Counted from the stretch's first letter, positions 18,101-31,652 are shown. The stretch is DNA of 64,000 bases from Tubiluchus corallicola (GCA_030141605.1 JAQGDQ010000770.1:34158-98157), one strand, 5' to 3'. Made by a program: numbers and translations. Notes: generated by a model not told the origin, from the sequence alone.

Positions 18101-20599
18101 GCCCTAATGAAACGCTTGAGGGTACAACTAAAGGGCTACATCTTCTTAATCATTGTTGGTGGCGTTGCTAGTGTGATTGGAACGCTTATCAACATGTTTA
18201 CAGCTTGCCCGACCCCAGCTCTTGCAGGAACTACTTTTTCCACTGGGTATAAAGGCATTCCAGACATTATAGCATTTTTGAGGTTTGGTACTGGTTAAAG
18301 CAGCTAATGTTGGTACATATAGGTTGCACTGACGTAAAGAATAGTTTTTGCACAGTTACCTACATTTTGCGTAAGCATTCATCATTCATCTACAACTTTT
18401 ACACATTTATTAACTTCAAACGTAAGACTAGGAGTAGATAGCAGTGAACATTACAGAACCTAGAAACAAAAAATGCTTTATGTAATGTACACGCTCAAAC
18501 CAGCGTTGCGTTCCCATTGCTAAATTGTTTATTCTTCAAAAATACAAATTTGCTCTAGTCTGTAACTTCATTACATAATTATACTGGTTAACTACAAATA
18601 TTACCTCTACAAAACTACTGAAATACGTGCTGGAAAAGTACATTTTACAGAGTAGTACACTAGACTAGAAAACTAGAATGCATACATACATTGTTGGTCC
18701 AATATTGAGTCCAGAAACGCCAGAATGTCAACAAAAAGCAACTAATCACAGGTCAAATTTTAAACATAAAAGAGGTGTGTGTACACAACAAGTTCTGCAG
18801 GTGCATACAATGTAAGAGCAGAATAGTACAGTCTAACATATTGTGGCTTCTAATGCATATGCTACATGGGAGAGGGTAATGGAGCAAAAAGATTTATACT
18901 TGCGACACTTTATTTACTCTTATTGGTATTCCTGCATTTCCAATACTCGAATAACGTTCTGTCTTCTAACATACTGGAAATGTACTGCCATTCAGCTGCT
19001 TCAGACAAAAAACTGATTACAGACGTATTCAACAGGTGAGCCTTTGTATCATTTTAGGTGGAATTACTCAACTGTCTGTGACAACTGCCGCTGTGATTTA
19101 GAGCAATATGCACCAGTATGTGCCAGCGACAATCTGACATACTTCAGTCCATGCCATGCAGGATGTGCAACAATAAATAATACAATTCGACCAAAGGTAT
19201 TGAACACATTCACATTTAAATAGGTACGAAAGACATTACGTAATTAAAATTCATTTTTGAAATTAATTCCATCTCACCTTTTAATTCTTCTACAGACTTA
19301 TGCACAATGCTTTTGCAAAGCTCAGGCTGGGCCACATCTGGCAAATGCTTAGAGGACTGCAGTGGCCAGTTCTACAGGTTCGTGACAGTGATGGTGTGTA
19401 CTTTGTTTGTGATAGCACCTTTGGGAATTGCTAGCATGATGGCCAGGCTTCGTTGTGTCACAAACGAACAAAAACCTTTAGCACTTGGCTTGCTTTCGTT
19501 TTTCTGGAGTTTATTTGGTGAGTAATCACACCCAGTGCACCACTGTGTGTTTTTTGAGCCAAGCTCAAAAACTGTTGCGAATTAATTACCTTACAGTGCT
19601 TTATCACTTCCTGTAAAATTAGCTTATAGTTTGTGGCTAAATAAAGTTTCCATATTATTTTGCTGTTATTACTATTGATTACCTTTTTATAGATTTATAT
19701 CCGCGGAATATCTATTACTCCGACTCACCACTGAAACATTCTTTACTGTAACTAAGTATGTACTGGGTTACAGCATCAAAAATGTTGCCGCTTCCTGAAA
19801 CTACAAAAAAACCATGGTACCTCAAAGACTCCAAAGTAGTATCAGATCATCCCGGAATTACACACTGTAGACTTGGTTCACTAATTTTAAAAAATAAAGT
19901 GATAAAAAACTGCATTGTCCATTTGGCTTGCGTTAGTGTGTAATGGTATGGTGTTTGTGTACATGCTTGGGTGCATATGCGTATGTGTCATGTACTTTAA
20001 AGTTCATATATTTTCTCCGTTGCTTTTGTTTTCTTCTTACTTAGTATTTTACTTGTGTAGGCCTTGGACTTCTGTCTGTCTTAAGAAACGTTTAGCCAGC
20101 TACAGCTTGCTTAAGACAAACAAAAGACCAAGACCACCTGACTGTGTTTTGTTGGGAAGCATGGTAGGAAACTAAAAAGCTGCAATTTAAATATGCCTTA
20201 CTTCTTCCGGTTGATTACGTTTGTCTTCTTTTTGTTATTACGTTGGCTTGCGCAACACTTTTATTCAAATTAGCGGCTATTATTGCCCAGATTTAATCTA
20301 GCAAAATTGAATTATTCACTTTGCAAGGTGTTATTTGTAGCATTCATGCCAGGACCTGTAGTGAGTGGAGCTCTTGTTGAGATGAATGTGATCCAGATGG
20401 CAGCACTGGAAATTGTTTGCTGTATGATAACGACCGATTGCGCTACGTGGTACATGGAGCAACGATTGCCAGTTTTATACCTGGCATACTTTTCTACATT
20501 CTAGCATTACTAAGTACTAAAGGAAAATACTTTGAAGACGACAAAGAGAATGAAAAAAATGAAATGCAGTCTACAGCTGATATTAACGAGAATTTATAA
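15106..20599 (+). pseudogene. OATP/SLCO transporter, copy 3, frame broken in exons 6 and 7
   Basis: Seven exons in the same layout as copies 2 and 4: 15106-15739, 16509-16595, 16940-17335, 18057-18246, 19058-19196, 19296-19517, 20341-20599. Exons 1-5 are open and well conserved (signature [12 protein letters not shown], Kazal-type CDNCRCDLEQYAPVCASDN). Exon 4 has lost one codon in frame. Exon 6 lacks 7 bp relative to copy 2 just after CFCK, shifting the frame into a TAG about 10 codons later; no alternative acceptor restores it. Exon 7 has a separate 25-bp loss after GALV, removing the conserved TTCLLWNKDKC region. The two losses do not compensate. A poly(A) signal is kept at 20686. It is a recent pseudogene, or makes a protein truncated after the Kazal loop. 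Confidence 0.85.
17722..17890. repeat. (TGCAT)n / (TGTAT)n pentanucleotide microsatellite
   Basis: About 34 units of TGCAT with interspersed TGTAT and TGCGT variants in intron 3 of OATP copy 3. A looser continuation with TACTG units runs to about 17990. Long frames on both strands here (repeating CIALH or MQCNA) are artefacts of the repeat. Confidence 0.95.
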
Positions 20600-20685
20600 T
20601 TATTTTATTACAAGATTACAACAGCATGACTGATGCATAACTCTGTGAGCGACAGTTCCCTTTTCTAATTACATAAATCTATTAT

Positions 20686-20691
20686 AATAAA
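20686..20691 (+). terminator. poly(A) signal AATAAA of OATP copy 3
   Basis: AATAAA 87 bp after the ancestral stop codon of the broken copy 3. Confidence 0.5.
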
Positions 20692-22324
20692 AACTTTCTT
20701 CGCTATTATTGTCTATTGCTATAGTTGTAGTACTGTAGTATCATTGTTATTGCAGACAGTAACAGCTTTGACAATTATAACATTGAGCCATATCATTAAC
20801 AAGGCACCTTCTTCTAGGGAAGAAATTTTATATTATTTTAGATTTATTCAATATACATGTTCGTGCTACTGTTGTTGGACAAAATTTCAATGTCTGCTCC
20901 TGTGTCTACACAGAATAAGGAAACAACAATACTAAACCAGTTTGTGAAGCTATAGTCATTGAGCATAAAATAACTATTGACATAAAACCTTGCGAAATAT
21001 GAAGTCTAGTAGACTTGTGGATCCAATAAAATAAAAATATAAAGGATTAGAAGGAGGCTATCAAGTAAATGTTTCCATACGGCTGCTACCACATTGAAAA
21101 ACGATGCATGAAATTATTAAAACTAGTGCCAAGCCGATATCCCAGACCAAGCCCAGCCAAAGTAGACCTTTGACAGAACAGATGCGCGCAGACAGCACCT
21201 TTGACAAACTACGCCTTTGAACAAATGAAACCCCAGACCAGAATCTGGAGACAGACCTATATCTAGAACAGAAAAAATTACCCAATAATTAAACAATATC
21301 CAGGTCTTGACACGACTCGACCGCACGCCGTGGACAAAACCTACCATCGTCTGTTACATAAAGCACCATTAGTGTTTACATTGCATTCGTTTCAGGTTAG
21401 AGGACATGCGTTAAAAACTAAAACTTTTAATTAACAGGAAAAAAAATGATTAAAGTAACTGAGCATATTTCTTCTGCAAGATAGTAATAACACGGAAATT
21501 TCTCAGGGGGTCAGTTGTGTCGCTTTTGCTGTTTCAAGTGCGTACATCTAAAATGTTTAACGAGTTTAATTCAAAAAAAAACATCAGCAAATTTAAGTAT
21601 ATGGCTGATAGTACGGTTCATGTTTCTTGTAGAAATGCAAAGCCTTGATAACCGACCTACTGCACAGCAACAATTCGTGTATAAACAGGTATTCAAGTAG
21701 CATTTATCAAATGTAAAACGGTTTTAAACGTTCACTTTGGAAGGAAATTTTCGAACAGTAAAATTAAAAGATGCCCGCACTTGCTGCAATGTACAGGCCA
21801 GCAAATGGCTTTGTATTTATAACATATATTTAAAAATATATTAAAAAAATTTAAAAATGTTAGCATGGTTACTAGGGGAAATTCTCAACATAGAATCATT
21901 AAATCGTAACCCACTGAATCTCGTCCTAAGTTGTGGTGATGCAAACGAGTGGAAATAATTATCTTATCATTCCTTAACCACACAAGGCAATCTTAGAAGT
22001 TTATGTGACTTTGCTTCTTTAGTGTCATTATTGCATAGTTAAATTAATTTGTTAGCTATTTTGCTTTTAATTAGGTATTTTGCCCGTAGAACCCTGATTT
22101 ACTAATTTTGTTTTCACTTTGGTTTGCGTAAATTTGCATAATTTTATTTACCATAATTGTTTGCTATTAATTTAATTTTGATGTGCTTTCCTATTCTGTT
22201 CTTTATTTTGTTTGAATAATATTTACTGGGCTGAAATTAGTAGACTCACTATTTAGGGATGGCAGACTAGATAACCTTTTGGTCTTCCGCCATCAAGCCC
22301 TTCTTTAATCTTTGTAACTCATTG
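20692..22324. other. intergenic between OATP copy 3 and the lectin exon
   Basis: About 1.6 kb without a recognisable exon, tRNA or transposon end on either strand. Confidence 0.4.
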
Positions 22325-22641
22325 TTATATGTTATCTATGATTGTTATTTTGGGATTGAACTTGGGATTGATTTTGGAATGGAAGGCAAAAAAATTAAAA
22401 AAATATTTTTTAGCCGAAGAAGCATTGGATTCACAGATGAATACAGACACGTAGGGACATTTAGCGTCGTTCCATTTGTAATTGTATACAGGTCTGATTT
22501 GTAAACAGTGCTCTCCTTGCCAGTTGTCAGGCTGCGGAGGGTGACTCCAACTAGTAAATAAGATGGGTTGGCCATTGGCAAGCCATATCCATGCTCCTTC
22601 TCTGTCTTGGTCTGTTCCACCAATCCAGGAATCGCCGATAT
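22325..22641 (-). CDS. C-type lectin domain, C-terminal exon (rest not found)
   Basis: The minus strand reads, after an acceptor (TTTTTCATAG), 2 bases plus 104 codons to a TAA. The frame contains the second half of a C-type lectin fold: GDSWIGGTDQDREGAWIWL, then QPDNWQGEHC, then KWNDAKCPY and VFICE. WIGG, WIW, the Ca-site QPD motif, the WND element and the final cysteines are all in order and spacing. QPD is usually linked to galactose-type sugars rather than mannose. After ICE there is a ~27-residue Lys/Phe-rich tail. No exon for the first half of the domain was seen on the minus strand between 22642 and the start of OATP copy 4, so this is either the last exon of a gene whose other exons were missed or a stranded fragment. 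Confidence 0.7.
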
Positions 22642-24755
22642 CTATGAAAAATTACATTATTAAACAGAGTGCAACTGAATAACAGTATTGTCATGAGATA
22701 GGTTAGTAGTTTGAACAGATGTAACAGATTACAAAGCTCAGAAACCACGTAGTTTGAGGTACACCACAAAAAGTAGTGGTAAAGATTCTGTGGACCAGCT
22801 AGTTACATTCTTTACATGACTTTGCTTTCAATAAGTTCGTTTTTGTTAATTTTTATGCTTTAAAACTTTTAAGCTGTCTGGGTGGAAACTGGTAGAAAAT
22901 ATTATGAATTATAAATAAATGAACAGACGTTTGTTGAGAAGTTTTTGCATAATTTATGCAGACCAAATTTGATACGTAGACAACGAATCTGGTGAGGTTG
23001 CTTCAAATATGATCAGAAATCATCAGATCCACTCACTTTTATTTGGCAGTATCGAACTGTATATTGGCAGTTGAACAAATGTGAAGTTTAACAACATTAC
23101 TTAAATTACTGAACAAGGTGTTTTAAATTTGCTTAAAAAAGCTGTTTCAAAGCAAAAATACCATGACTACATTATCATATGGCGGTCAGTTTTTTTCATG
23201 GAAACCATTTTAGCAAACAAAAGATCGAAGAGAGTAATTTAATAAATTGCTTACTGTATGCCCGTATAATTAGTGGTTTTAATGCTCCATATAACAAAAG
23301 TACAATCTTTTAACATCTACTATAACTTATTGTGAATATGAATTTATTAAAAATGTGACGTAAAAATCTTGTATTTCAGAGTTTTTTCTTTAAAAATTGT
23401 GCATGCATTAATGATCAACTTGACATTTTTGACACATTCCTTAGGTCGGGTTTGTTTATCTAATGGTAAAATTGTTTCCATAATAAACGTTGTACAACAG
23501 TTAATCAAGCTCACTAATAGTCTTGTCCCCAGTCAAAAGTAAACAAAACACGCAGTTTTTTCTTTAAAACAGCCAGAATTCAATGAACAGAAACAGCAGT
23601 TAAAATGGGCTGTATAGCAGCATTATAAGCCTAGTAATTATTATGGTACTGTTATTTAATTATTTGTTAAATTATTAATTAGTCGATGCTGTAATTGTTA
23701 TACAATGCACTTGCGCATGCGCGCGCACACAGGATGTACTATGTATCAGAAAGTAGTTAATCTAGTTTATATACATAAAATATTTAATAGCGATAAACGG
23801 AACTGTGTATTTAACCTTTTGCTTGTACGAAGGTTGACTTATTATGACTGCAAATAAATTTAGGATCAAGGGAATGCATTGAATAGAAATATGTAGCTTA
23901 TGACACTTCTGGTGTTATCGCTAAAGAGAATTCATTTATTTATGGAATAAATGTTGTAATATCGAATTATTTGTGGTGCTATTCTTTTTTCTCAGTAAAT
24001 TTTCAATTACACAGTCCGGCTTAAGCGGCTGCCAAATATGTGACTAGATAATGACGACTTCTCTATGGTTTTGAAAACATGGGTAAGAAAACAGATTCAA
24101 ATTGCCTACTAAAACACGCAGATATTTTTGCACCATTTGCAAAACATCACGCCTCTTAGGGCGCTTGTGATGACAATCGAATCTAAGTCTTATGTAATCT
24201 TTGATAGCTCCATTCTTCATGCAAGGTGCCTCGCCTTAACAATATTGACAAAGAGCAACTTATGCTGCTATCATCTGTGGTGACGATAAAAGCAACCCAA
24301 ATCTTTAGTAATTTTCGATAGAGCTTTCATTTTTCAAGAAATTAATGTGTAACCAATTAAATTGATAGTAAGAATGGCAATGAAAAACTTAGGTTGGTAC
24401 CGCTTGCAACTGATATCTTGCTAACTTCACGTAATGTGTTTTACTCGGTTCTTAGAAGTTAAGAATTAGTGCAAATATATTTTAATAAATTGCAACAATT
24501 TTGACTGCCTCTGTGATATCGAGGCCATTTCCAAGCGATATTTTGCTAGAATTCGTTTCAATATCTATAATTTATGGCGTCTTTCTGTTTCAGGTATGTG
24601 TTGCTCCTTTTTCATGTTGCTTGGATACCACCAGGAATCACCGTCATGATGTAAATAAATAGTAAATAGTAAATAAAATGTTGAAGTGCTTATATAAATC
24701 AACATTTTGCATATTGTAAACTACAAGAGGTCTATTGCTAGCTACGTGTTATTAG
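22642..24755. other. intergenic between lectin exon and OATP copy 4
   Basis: About 2.1 kb. It was searched by eye on the minus strand for the missing lectin exons and on the plus strand for OATP sequence; nothing convincing was found. Confidence 0.4.
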
Positions 24756-24768
24756 CAAGCGAAGCAAG

Positions 24769-27700
24769 ATGACAGCCCATGAGACCAATAAAAGAGACAG
24801 GTTATGTGGAATTAACGAGTGTCATCCCAACTTTCTTCAAAGATTTGCAAATGTTTACTGCTTTGGTATTTTCTATGTGCTAAACTTGCTGTTTAGAGGC
24901 ATGCTTTTGGGTGTGTTATTGGGAGCAGTTACCACTATAGAGAAGCGTTTCAACTTAAAAACGCGGGAAATTGGAATACTTTTTTCTGTGCAAGATTTCG
25001 GTCATGTCTCTTGCGTTGTCTTACTGTCTTATTATGGTGCAAGAAAGCGGAAACCTCTGATCCTGGGAATCACCCAGGTTTTAGTAGCACTCTCCATATT
25101 CTTGTTCACCATACCGCACTTCATATTTGGTACCGGAAATGTGGCCGGCACTGCCGATTCTAGTAGCATTAGCAACATTACTGACGATAGTAGTTTGTGC
25201 AATGCAGCAAAACCAGATAGCAACGGTACAGCATGTGACAAAGTTTCAATTGATAGTACGGATGACAGGACCGCTTACGCTATATTTGCACTCTCACTTA
25301 TACTGCTGGGCGCAACTGGATCTGCATATCATGTCTTAGGTCTGGCATATTTAGACGACAACGTGAGAAAAGATGATGCACCTTTATTAATAGGTAAGCT
25401 AATAACACTTGCCATAAGATAGACTGCCGTTAGATTTGAATGCTAACCATAACATGATTGTAGATTAATCTGAACATATAGAGATATAGGCGTACGAAGC
25501 AGGGCATTTGGGGGGGGGGGGGGAGTAGGGCAAATGAGTTGTACATTTCCAATTTCCAGGGCAGAAGCTGTTTGTTTCTGGGAAATAATTCTACCTTAAA
25601 ATTTCAAAATTTAAGATTTCAACATCCAAAAATTGCTCACGTACCTTGTACAAAGCCACTATCCTTTTTACTGGCTGCAAGTAAAGTGTTTCTTGTACAG
25701 CGAATTTAGCTTTTAGTAATTTTAAAGTTAATATTAGACTTAATATTAAATTCAGTCCACTAAACAACGTAAGAACTATTCAAGTACGTGCTCATTAATG
25801 TACTGGCAAAGTTATAGACACATTTTGCAAATGGAAAACATGGACGTTCGCTGTCATTTTTTGTATTTCTAAACATCAGAAAAAGTAGACCTGAAAGTAT
25901 TTGCAGGTATGCTCAGTGAAACACAAACCTTTGGCTTGTGTCTTGTTAGACATATTTATTTTAGTAAAGGTTTTTATAATTTGGACTTAACTTTGCATTT
26001 ATATACTATTGTTAATGAGGGGGGACGGGCGAAATGTCATTTATTTCCGACCCACCCTTCTACATTGTGGTGGTCTTGTCCACACGAAGCCATTTTATAG
26101 TGAAGTACGCCGTGATATGCGTATCAGCACCATCCGCTCTACGTTACACTATTATGTTTTACGATAATTTTATGATATTGAATACATTATATGCGGAAAT
26201 GTAAATAAGTATCCGTATCAAGTCTAAATTATTTTGTTCTTTTAGACTTTTTTGTCATTCTATATTCTATAGTACAGAAAAGTATTTTGAAATCACTCAG
26301 TCTAAGGCATCTTATAAAAAAAAAATCAGAGCAAATTCACTCTGTACCCCCCCCCCCCGCTGCTAAACTTCCTCCCCTACGCCTAAGATTTGGGTGAACT
26401 ACTAATGTCTGCTTTGGTAAACAAAATGGCCTGCGTTGTTCGTGTTTTTCACACTCATTTCCAAATTATGGTTTCTACTTTTGCTGACAAATGTATTGTT
26501 TGGATTTTTGAAATTGAAACTCATTTTGAATCAGTTAATATAGTCAAAATATGACTAATATTATTACATTGTTACAACTTCAGTTAAATTAGCGTTAAGT
26601 GATGCGCTCTTTCTTAGTAACAAAACGATAATGTTATTGTAGGTGTCACGAACTCGCTGCCTATGTTGGGTCCAATGTTGGGTTACTTCTTGAGTGCAAT
26701 GTGTGTTAGTATTTATGTAGATTTTTCGGGTGAGTAAAATACGAAATTTAATTAGTAATTCAATGTAGTTCATTTTTAACAGTTCTGAACAATCATTGCT
26801 TTTGTATCTGTTTCTTATTTAGCTTCTATTTTGAGTTCTACTTTGAAAAATTGTTATTTTTTATTTCGCTTGGGTGTACGTGTTGTAGAAATGGTTTCAC
26901 TTACGGAAAGTTCAAAACCGGTAAAGAGTTGTGATTGAAAACTAACGCACTTGCAGTACAACGAGAAAATCCAGCTGCTATCGCCTTTGGGTTTTTCAAA
27001 ACTTCTGCGTTTTTGTGTAAAAGTTTAAAGAGTTAAAAAACAGGTTAATAAAACTGCATGACTTGGTTGAAGGAAGGTAACAACAACAAGGTTTTGTGCA
27101 GTAGGTGAGGTGACGTCAGCATCTTATACGAATTTTGATGAAGATTTGTGATTCCGCAGAAATTTGCCATATCATATTACCTAATATAATGCACGAGTCA
27201 AAATTAGCTAAGCCTCGTGAAGATTCCCTGTGTAAAATGCGTAGTGCTTTAGGGTTGCAAACCGGGAATGCATGTGAGGTTGAAAAGTGAGAGTCTGATC
27301 CATGACAGAAAATGATAGAAAATGGGCAACGTAAGGCGAATTTATATTTTAATTTTAGTTACAGCAGCGTAACTAAACTTTTAGAGCCCCTGCAAAATAA
27401 TTCTATAGGTCCCCGTCATTTACGCGTAAGCTTTTGCGGGCTACAGAGGTACTGCAACTTTTAGAATCAGTTGTAAAATCATAATAACTTTTTTTAAAAA
27501 AATTCTTCGCGATTTCGTGTCGGCAAAGGTGTGTAGTAAACCGTAATTACTGGTATATTGCTATGCACGTACTTTGTACTTCTTCTTCACAATGAAAGCC
27601 CCTCATACACAAAGATCCCTTGCGACAGTTACTGTTTAAAATTAAGTGGTTTTGGGGATGAGGCCGCGATTGAATCTTTCGTTTAGTTTGGTTTGGTTTG

Positions 27701-30700
27701 GTTTAGTTTGGTTGATGCATACAGTTGAAAGTGTTTAATAGCTGAATAAGCTCAGCAAACATTGGTTGTAGATGCGCGAATTTACCCAAGATAACTAGTA
27801 ATAGTCATTCAAGCGGGGTGCAGTTCTTGACTTCTAGCAAGGAAATCACAAAAACAACTTTTTGACGAAATATGTGATGTCTTTAGATACAAACCTAAAA
27901 CCATCAGATCCAGAATGGATAGGTGCTTGGTGGTTAGGAGTTCTGCTGACATCCATCCTTGTATTTATCTGCGCCATACCCCTGATGCTTTTCCCAAAGA
28001 CTGTGGTGGAATCAGAAGGAGCAAGGACTCTGCGCAGACAATCGCACCATTCACAGGAAAACGTAACTGCAAAACTGATGGAAAAACCTGCAGAACTAAT
28101 AGCAGACATTTGGAAATTGGTTCATAATAAGGTCTTTATTTTTCTAACTCTTGGCAGCTGTTTGGAATTTTGGCAGTATGACTTGTACTACATGTTTCTA
28201 CCGAAGTATGGAGAAGTACAATTTGGACTTTCTCCATCAACGGCTAACGTCTTTAACGGTACGAGGATATTCTCAGGCGAAGTATTATAGTTTATAAACG
28301 GATAACATTTGTAAATTTTAACAAAACTAATTACAAGAGTTAAACTAAGATTTAAACCAAACGTTTATATGTAGAAATTTGCAATTGCTGCAAACTTTTT
28401 TGGTACAATGCCGGAAAACTGCTTCAGAAAGGTACCATAAAACTAAGCAAAAGAGCTTAGCAAACAATATATCTTTTCATACAACGTCTTCTAGACCGTC
28501 AAATTTTGTCATTTGTTATCATTAATAAATTTATCTATGCTAATAGAGTTGACTTGTAGAATCAGAAACAATTTGAAATTCGTTGTTGTGTTTTCCAAAG
28601 AGATGCACTAAAATGATATAGACCTACCCAGAAACTTGAAAAAGTGTTTTATCTACAAAAAATTAACAGAATGCGCAATTAGCAACGAATCTAAAAAATG
28701 TACAGATGAATACAATAGGTTCCCTAATGTATTGTTTTGTTTTACAATGTGGTGCTATTGTTGGATGATATTAATGAGCATCAACAAAGGCTTATTACTT
28801 GGGACTTTACGTTCTAACAGGTTTGCTACTGGGGTTTATGACATGTGGTCTTTTTGCTGGCGGAATTATAATGAAACGCTTAAAGGTGCAATTAAAAGGA
28901 TACCTGTTGTTAGTCATTTGTGGTGGCGTTGCTACTGCGACTGGAACACTTATCAACATGTTTACGTCTTGTCCATCATCAGCACTTGCAGGAAATGCTT
29001 CCATTTCCACAGGGTATGAAGTTTACTTCTACAAGCTTAATGTAACTTGATTTTTGCGCGATGTGTAAGTGCAAACGAAACATAAATAAATAAATAAACG
29101 TGTAAATAAAACTTAAGAGACGAAGCTGTTGTGGTATCACAGACTTGTGTTACAAGGTCTAAGCCTATGCATACGGCAAATAAATGTGCTTCTCAGAGAA
29201 GAAATTTTTAACTATAATTTTTTCCTTTTTTAGATGGGAATATCCTACTCTCTGTGACAACTGTCACTGTGATTTGGAGCGATATGCACCAATATGTGCT
29301 AGTGATAATCTGACATATTTCAGTCCGTGCCACGCAGGATGTACAGCAATGAATGATACAATTCAACCAAAGGTACTAAAGACATCTCCATATCAGTGGT
29401 GTCTCTTAGCTAAAATTAGTTGGGTGTGCTGCTTCAGAAAATTTTTAGCCATTAATTTAATACTGTGTAAAATAACGAACACATGTGTAATTTTAATGTT
29501 GTAGTTATATTTGAAGATCAGGTGTTGAACGGTCTCTTTTTTTAACTGCAACTTTCTCATGGAGAGACAACTGTGAAAAATTAAGCTGTTGTAGTTCAAT
29601 TGCAGTCACAGAACTTATTTCTTGGTGGTACAAGGCGTCCATTATTAAGTATGTGAAAGTCATTTTGAAGTTGTTGTTCACTCACTTTGTTATGATTGAG
29701 TCTAGGCACAGAAGTATGAATATGAATAAAAAATCTATAATACATATTTGCACTGCACACAACAGAAAAGTGTTTATTAAAACTACAGAAACATGAGTAG
29801 CACAACTGCTGCACTGAACACTGAGAGTGAGAGTGACTGGAAAGCAAAAACAGTCAGTATATATAGGTATAGGACTTGACCTATGCAGACTTGCACAGGC
29901 TTCACAACAACCATTACTTTTAAATAGGGAGAGGACCAGCGTGTATGATTCACTGGACCATACAATTATACTGAGGGTAAGTCAGCTGGTAGAATGTAAC
30001 AGGATTAGCCCATAGATGGCAGCACCTAATTACAATGTGCAATTCCAACTTCCACAAAGTAATTTATGTTTTAAGCACACGCGCTAAGTTTACACTTTAT
30101 CACATAAAGTGATATCAACATGTCACAAGAATATGATGGTACACAGTAAGCACGTGGCAATTGTTACTGTGTTCGAGATAGTACTTTTCTACCTAGCAGC
30201 AGCCGCTAGCGTACAGCGTGTTATCTCAGACATGTACGCATGGCCGCATACGCACAACAGCCAAACACCACGTTGCTTGGGCTGTGAGGCAAATTGTACT
30301 TACTCACATGCCTCGCTTCCGCACAAGTATAAAAAACGAACTAAAGGAAAACGACTTATTATGTTGAATATTATAGGTAATAGTGAGTAAAAACAGTGGG
30401 TGCTACAGTACCTCAGTACCTATACACGAGCCGCCACTGCTCCATATAAAAGTTGCTTAAGGAATGTAGAGAAAGAAGTTTTACTAGCTAACGCTTTCTT
30501 ATATTTTTTCTGCAGACATACACAGCTTGCTCTTGCGAAGTGAGTGACTTGGGTTGGGGCACGTCTGGCATATGTTTGGAAGAGTGTACTGATGGCTTCT
30601 ACAGGTTCCTAGTTGTTATGTTATGCACTCTGTTAGTGACATCACCGTTGGGTATTGCTGGAATGATGGCAAGACTTCGTTGCGTCGCGAAGGAACAAAA

Positions 30701-30851
30701 ACCTTTAGCGCTCAGTTTGCAATCGTTCTTATGGAGTTTATTTGGTGAGAACATATACATACACACACATGCACGCACGCACGCACGCACACGCACACAC
30801 ACACACACATACACACACACACACGCCCACACACACACACACGCACGCACG

Positions 30852-30931
<80 letters not shown>

Positions 30932-30951
30932 CACACACACACACACATTCA

Positions 30952-30999
<48 letters not shown>

Positions 31000-31652
31000 C
31001 ACACACACATAATTATGATCTCATAAAAGCAAAAGAGTACGCAACGGTACAACATTTTGGGCTCAAGGACTTCCCAAGTTGGCTCCTTTCTTACCTGCGT
31101 GAATCAGATTTTGTGTAGACTAGTACTTGACTAGTGTTACCATTGCTATACCGGAAAGTTGCTTCAGGCCTACTAATTGGCCTTGATAATATTCTCGGAT
31201 TTGCTGAAGGTTGTTTTATATTGGATAAACATATATTTTTATAAACAGTGAATAAGTGACCATGTAGAATATGTTATAGGACGGCCACAGTATACATTAT
31301 TTTTTATAATTTTGTAGTATTCATGCCTGGACCTATTGTGAGTGGCGCTCTCGTTGATACAGCATGCTTGCTGTGGAACAAAGACAAGTGCGACATAGAT
31401 GGCAGCACTGGAAACTGCTTGCTGTATGACAATGATCGTCTGCGCTACGTAATTCACGGATCGACTATCGTTTTCGTCATTCCTGGAATATTCTTCTATG
31501 TACTAGCATTACTGAGCGCTGATGGAGAATATTTTAGAACTGACAAAAAAGATGAATGTGAAGAAACAACAGATGCTAGGATAGATCATTATAAGGATAC
31601 CCCTGAGGATAATGACTGCTCAAAAATTAGATTGCACGATGTCGCAAGTTAG
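24769..31652 (+). CDS. OATP/SLCO organic anion transporter, copy 4 (complete)
   Basis: Complete seven-exon gene: 24769-25393, 26643-26729, 27887-28258, 28821-29013, 29234-29372, 30516-30744, 31318-31652. Sum 1980 nt, 659 residues, phases 1,1,1,2,0,1. Starts MTAHETNKRDRLCGINEC. Exon 1 holds YLDDNV. Exon 3 holds the OATP signature [11 protein letters not shown] and a shorter cytoplasmic loop than copy 1. Exon 5 encodes the Kazal-type loop (CDNCHCDLERYAPICASDN), almost identical in DNA to exon 5 of copy 2. Exon 6 has the fourth pair of extracellular cysteines (ACSCEVSD...GICLEEC). Exon 7 ends in an acidic tail, KIRLHDVAS. Intron 1 carries an insertion with G and C runs; intron 6 starts with a 250-bp AC/GC microsatellite. 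No canonical AATAAA was seen just downstream. Family firm, substrate unknown. Confidence 0.95.
25487..26388. mobile_element. element with G-run/C-run inverted ends in OATP copy 4 intron 1
   Basis: Left end TAGGCGTACGAAGCAGGG followed by a run of 14 G. The right end reads as its rough inverse: a run of 12 C, then GCTGC and CCCCTACGCCTA. TAGGCGTA is shared exactly by both termini. The ~0.9-kb interior has no coding frame. The arrangement fits a non-autonomous DNA transposon, but no target duplication was confirmed. Confidence 0.45.
30755..31010. repeat. (AC)n/(GCAC)n microsatellite
   Basis: About 250 bp of alternating CA and CGCA units starting some 10 bp after the donor site of OATP copy 4 exon 6. 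Alternating purine-pyrimidine sequence of this kind can adopt Z-DNA. Long His/Thr or Val/Cys frames here are artefacts. Confidence 0.95.

Noticed and set aside
30599-31055. Long frames encoding repeated His/Thr or Val/Cys
   Set aside because: They are read-through of the AC/GC microsatellite next to OATP exon 6.
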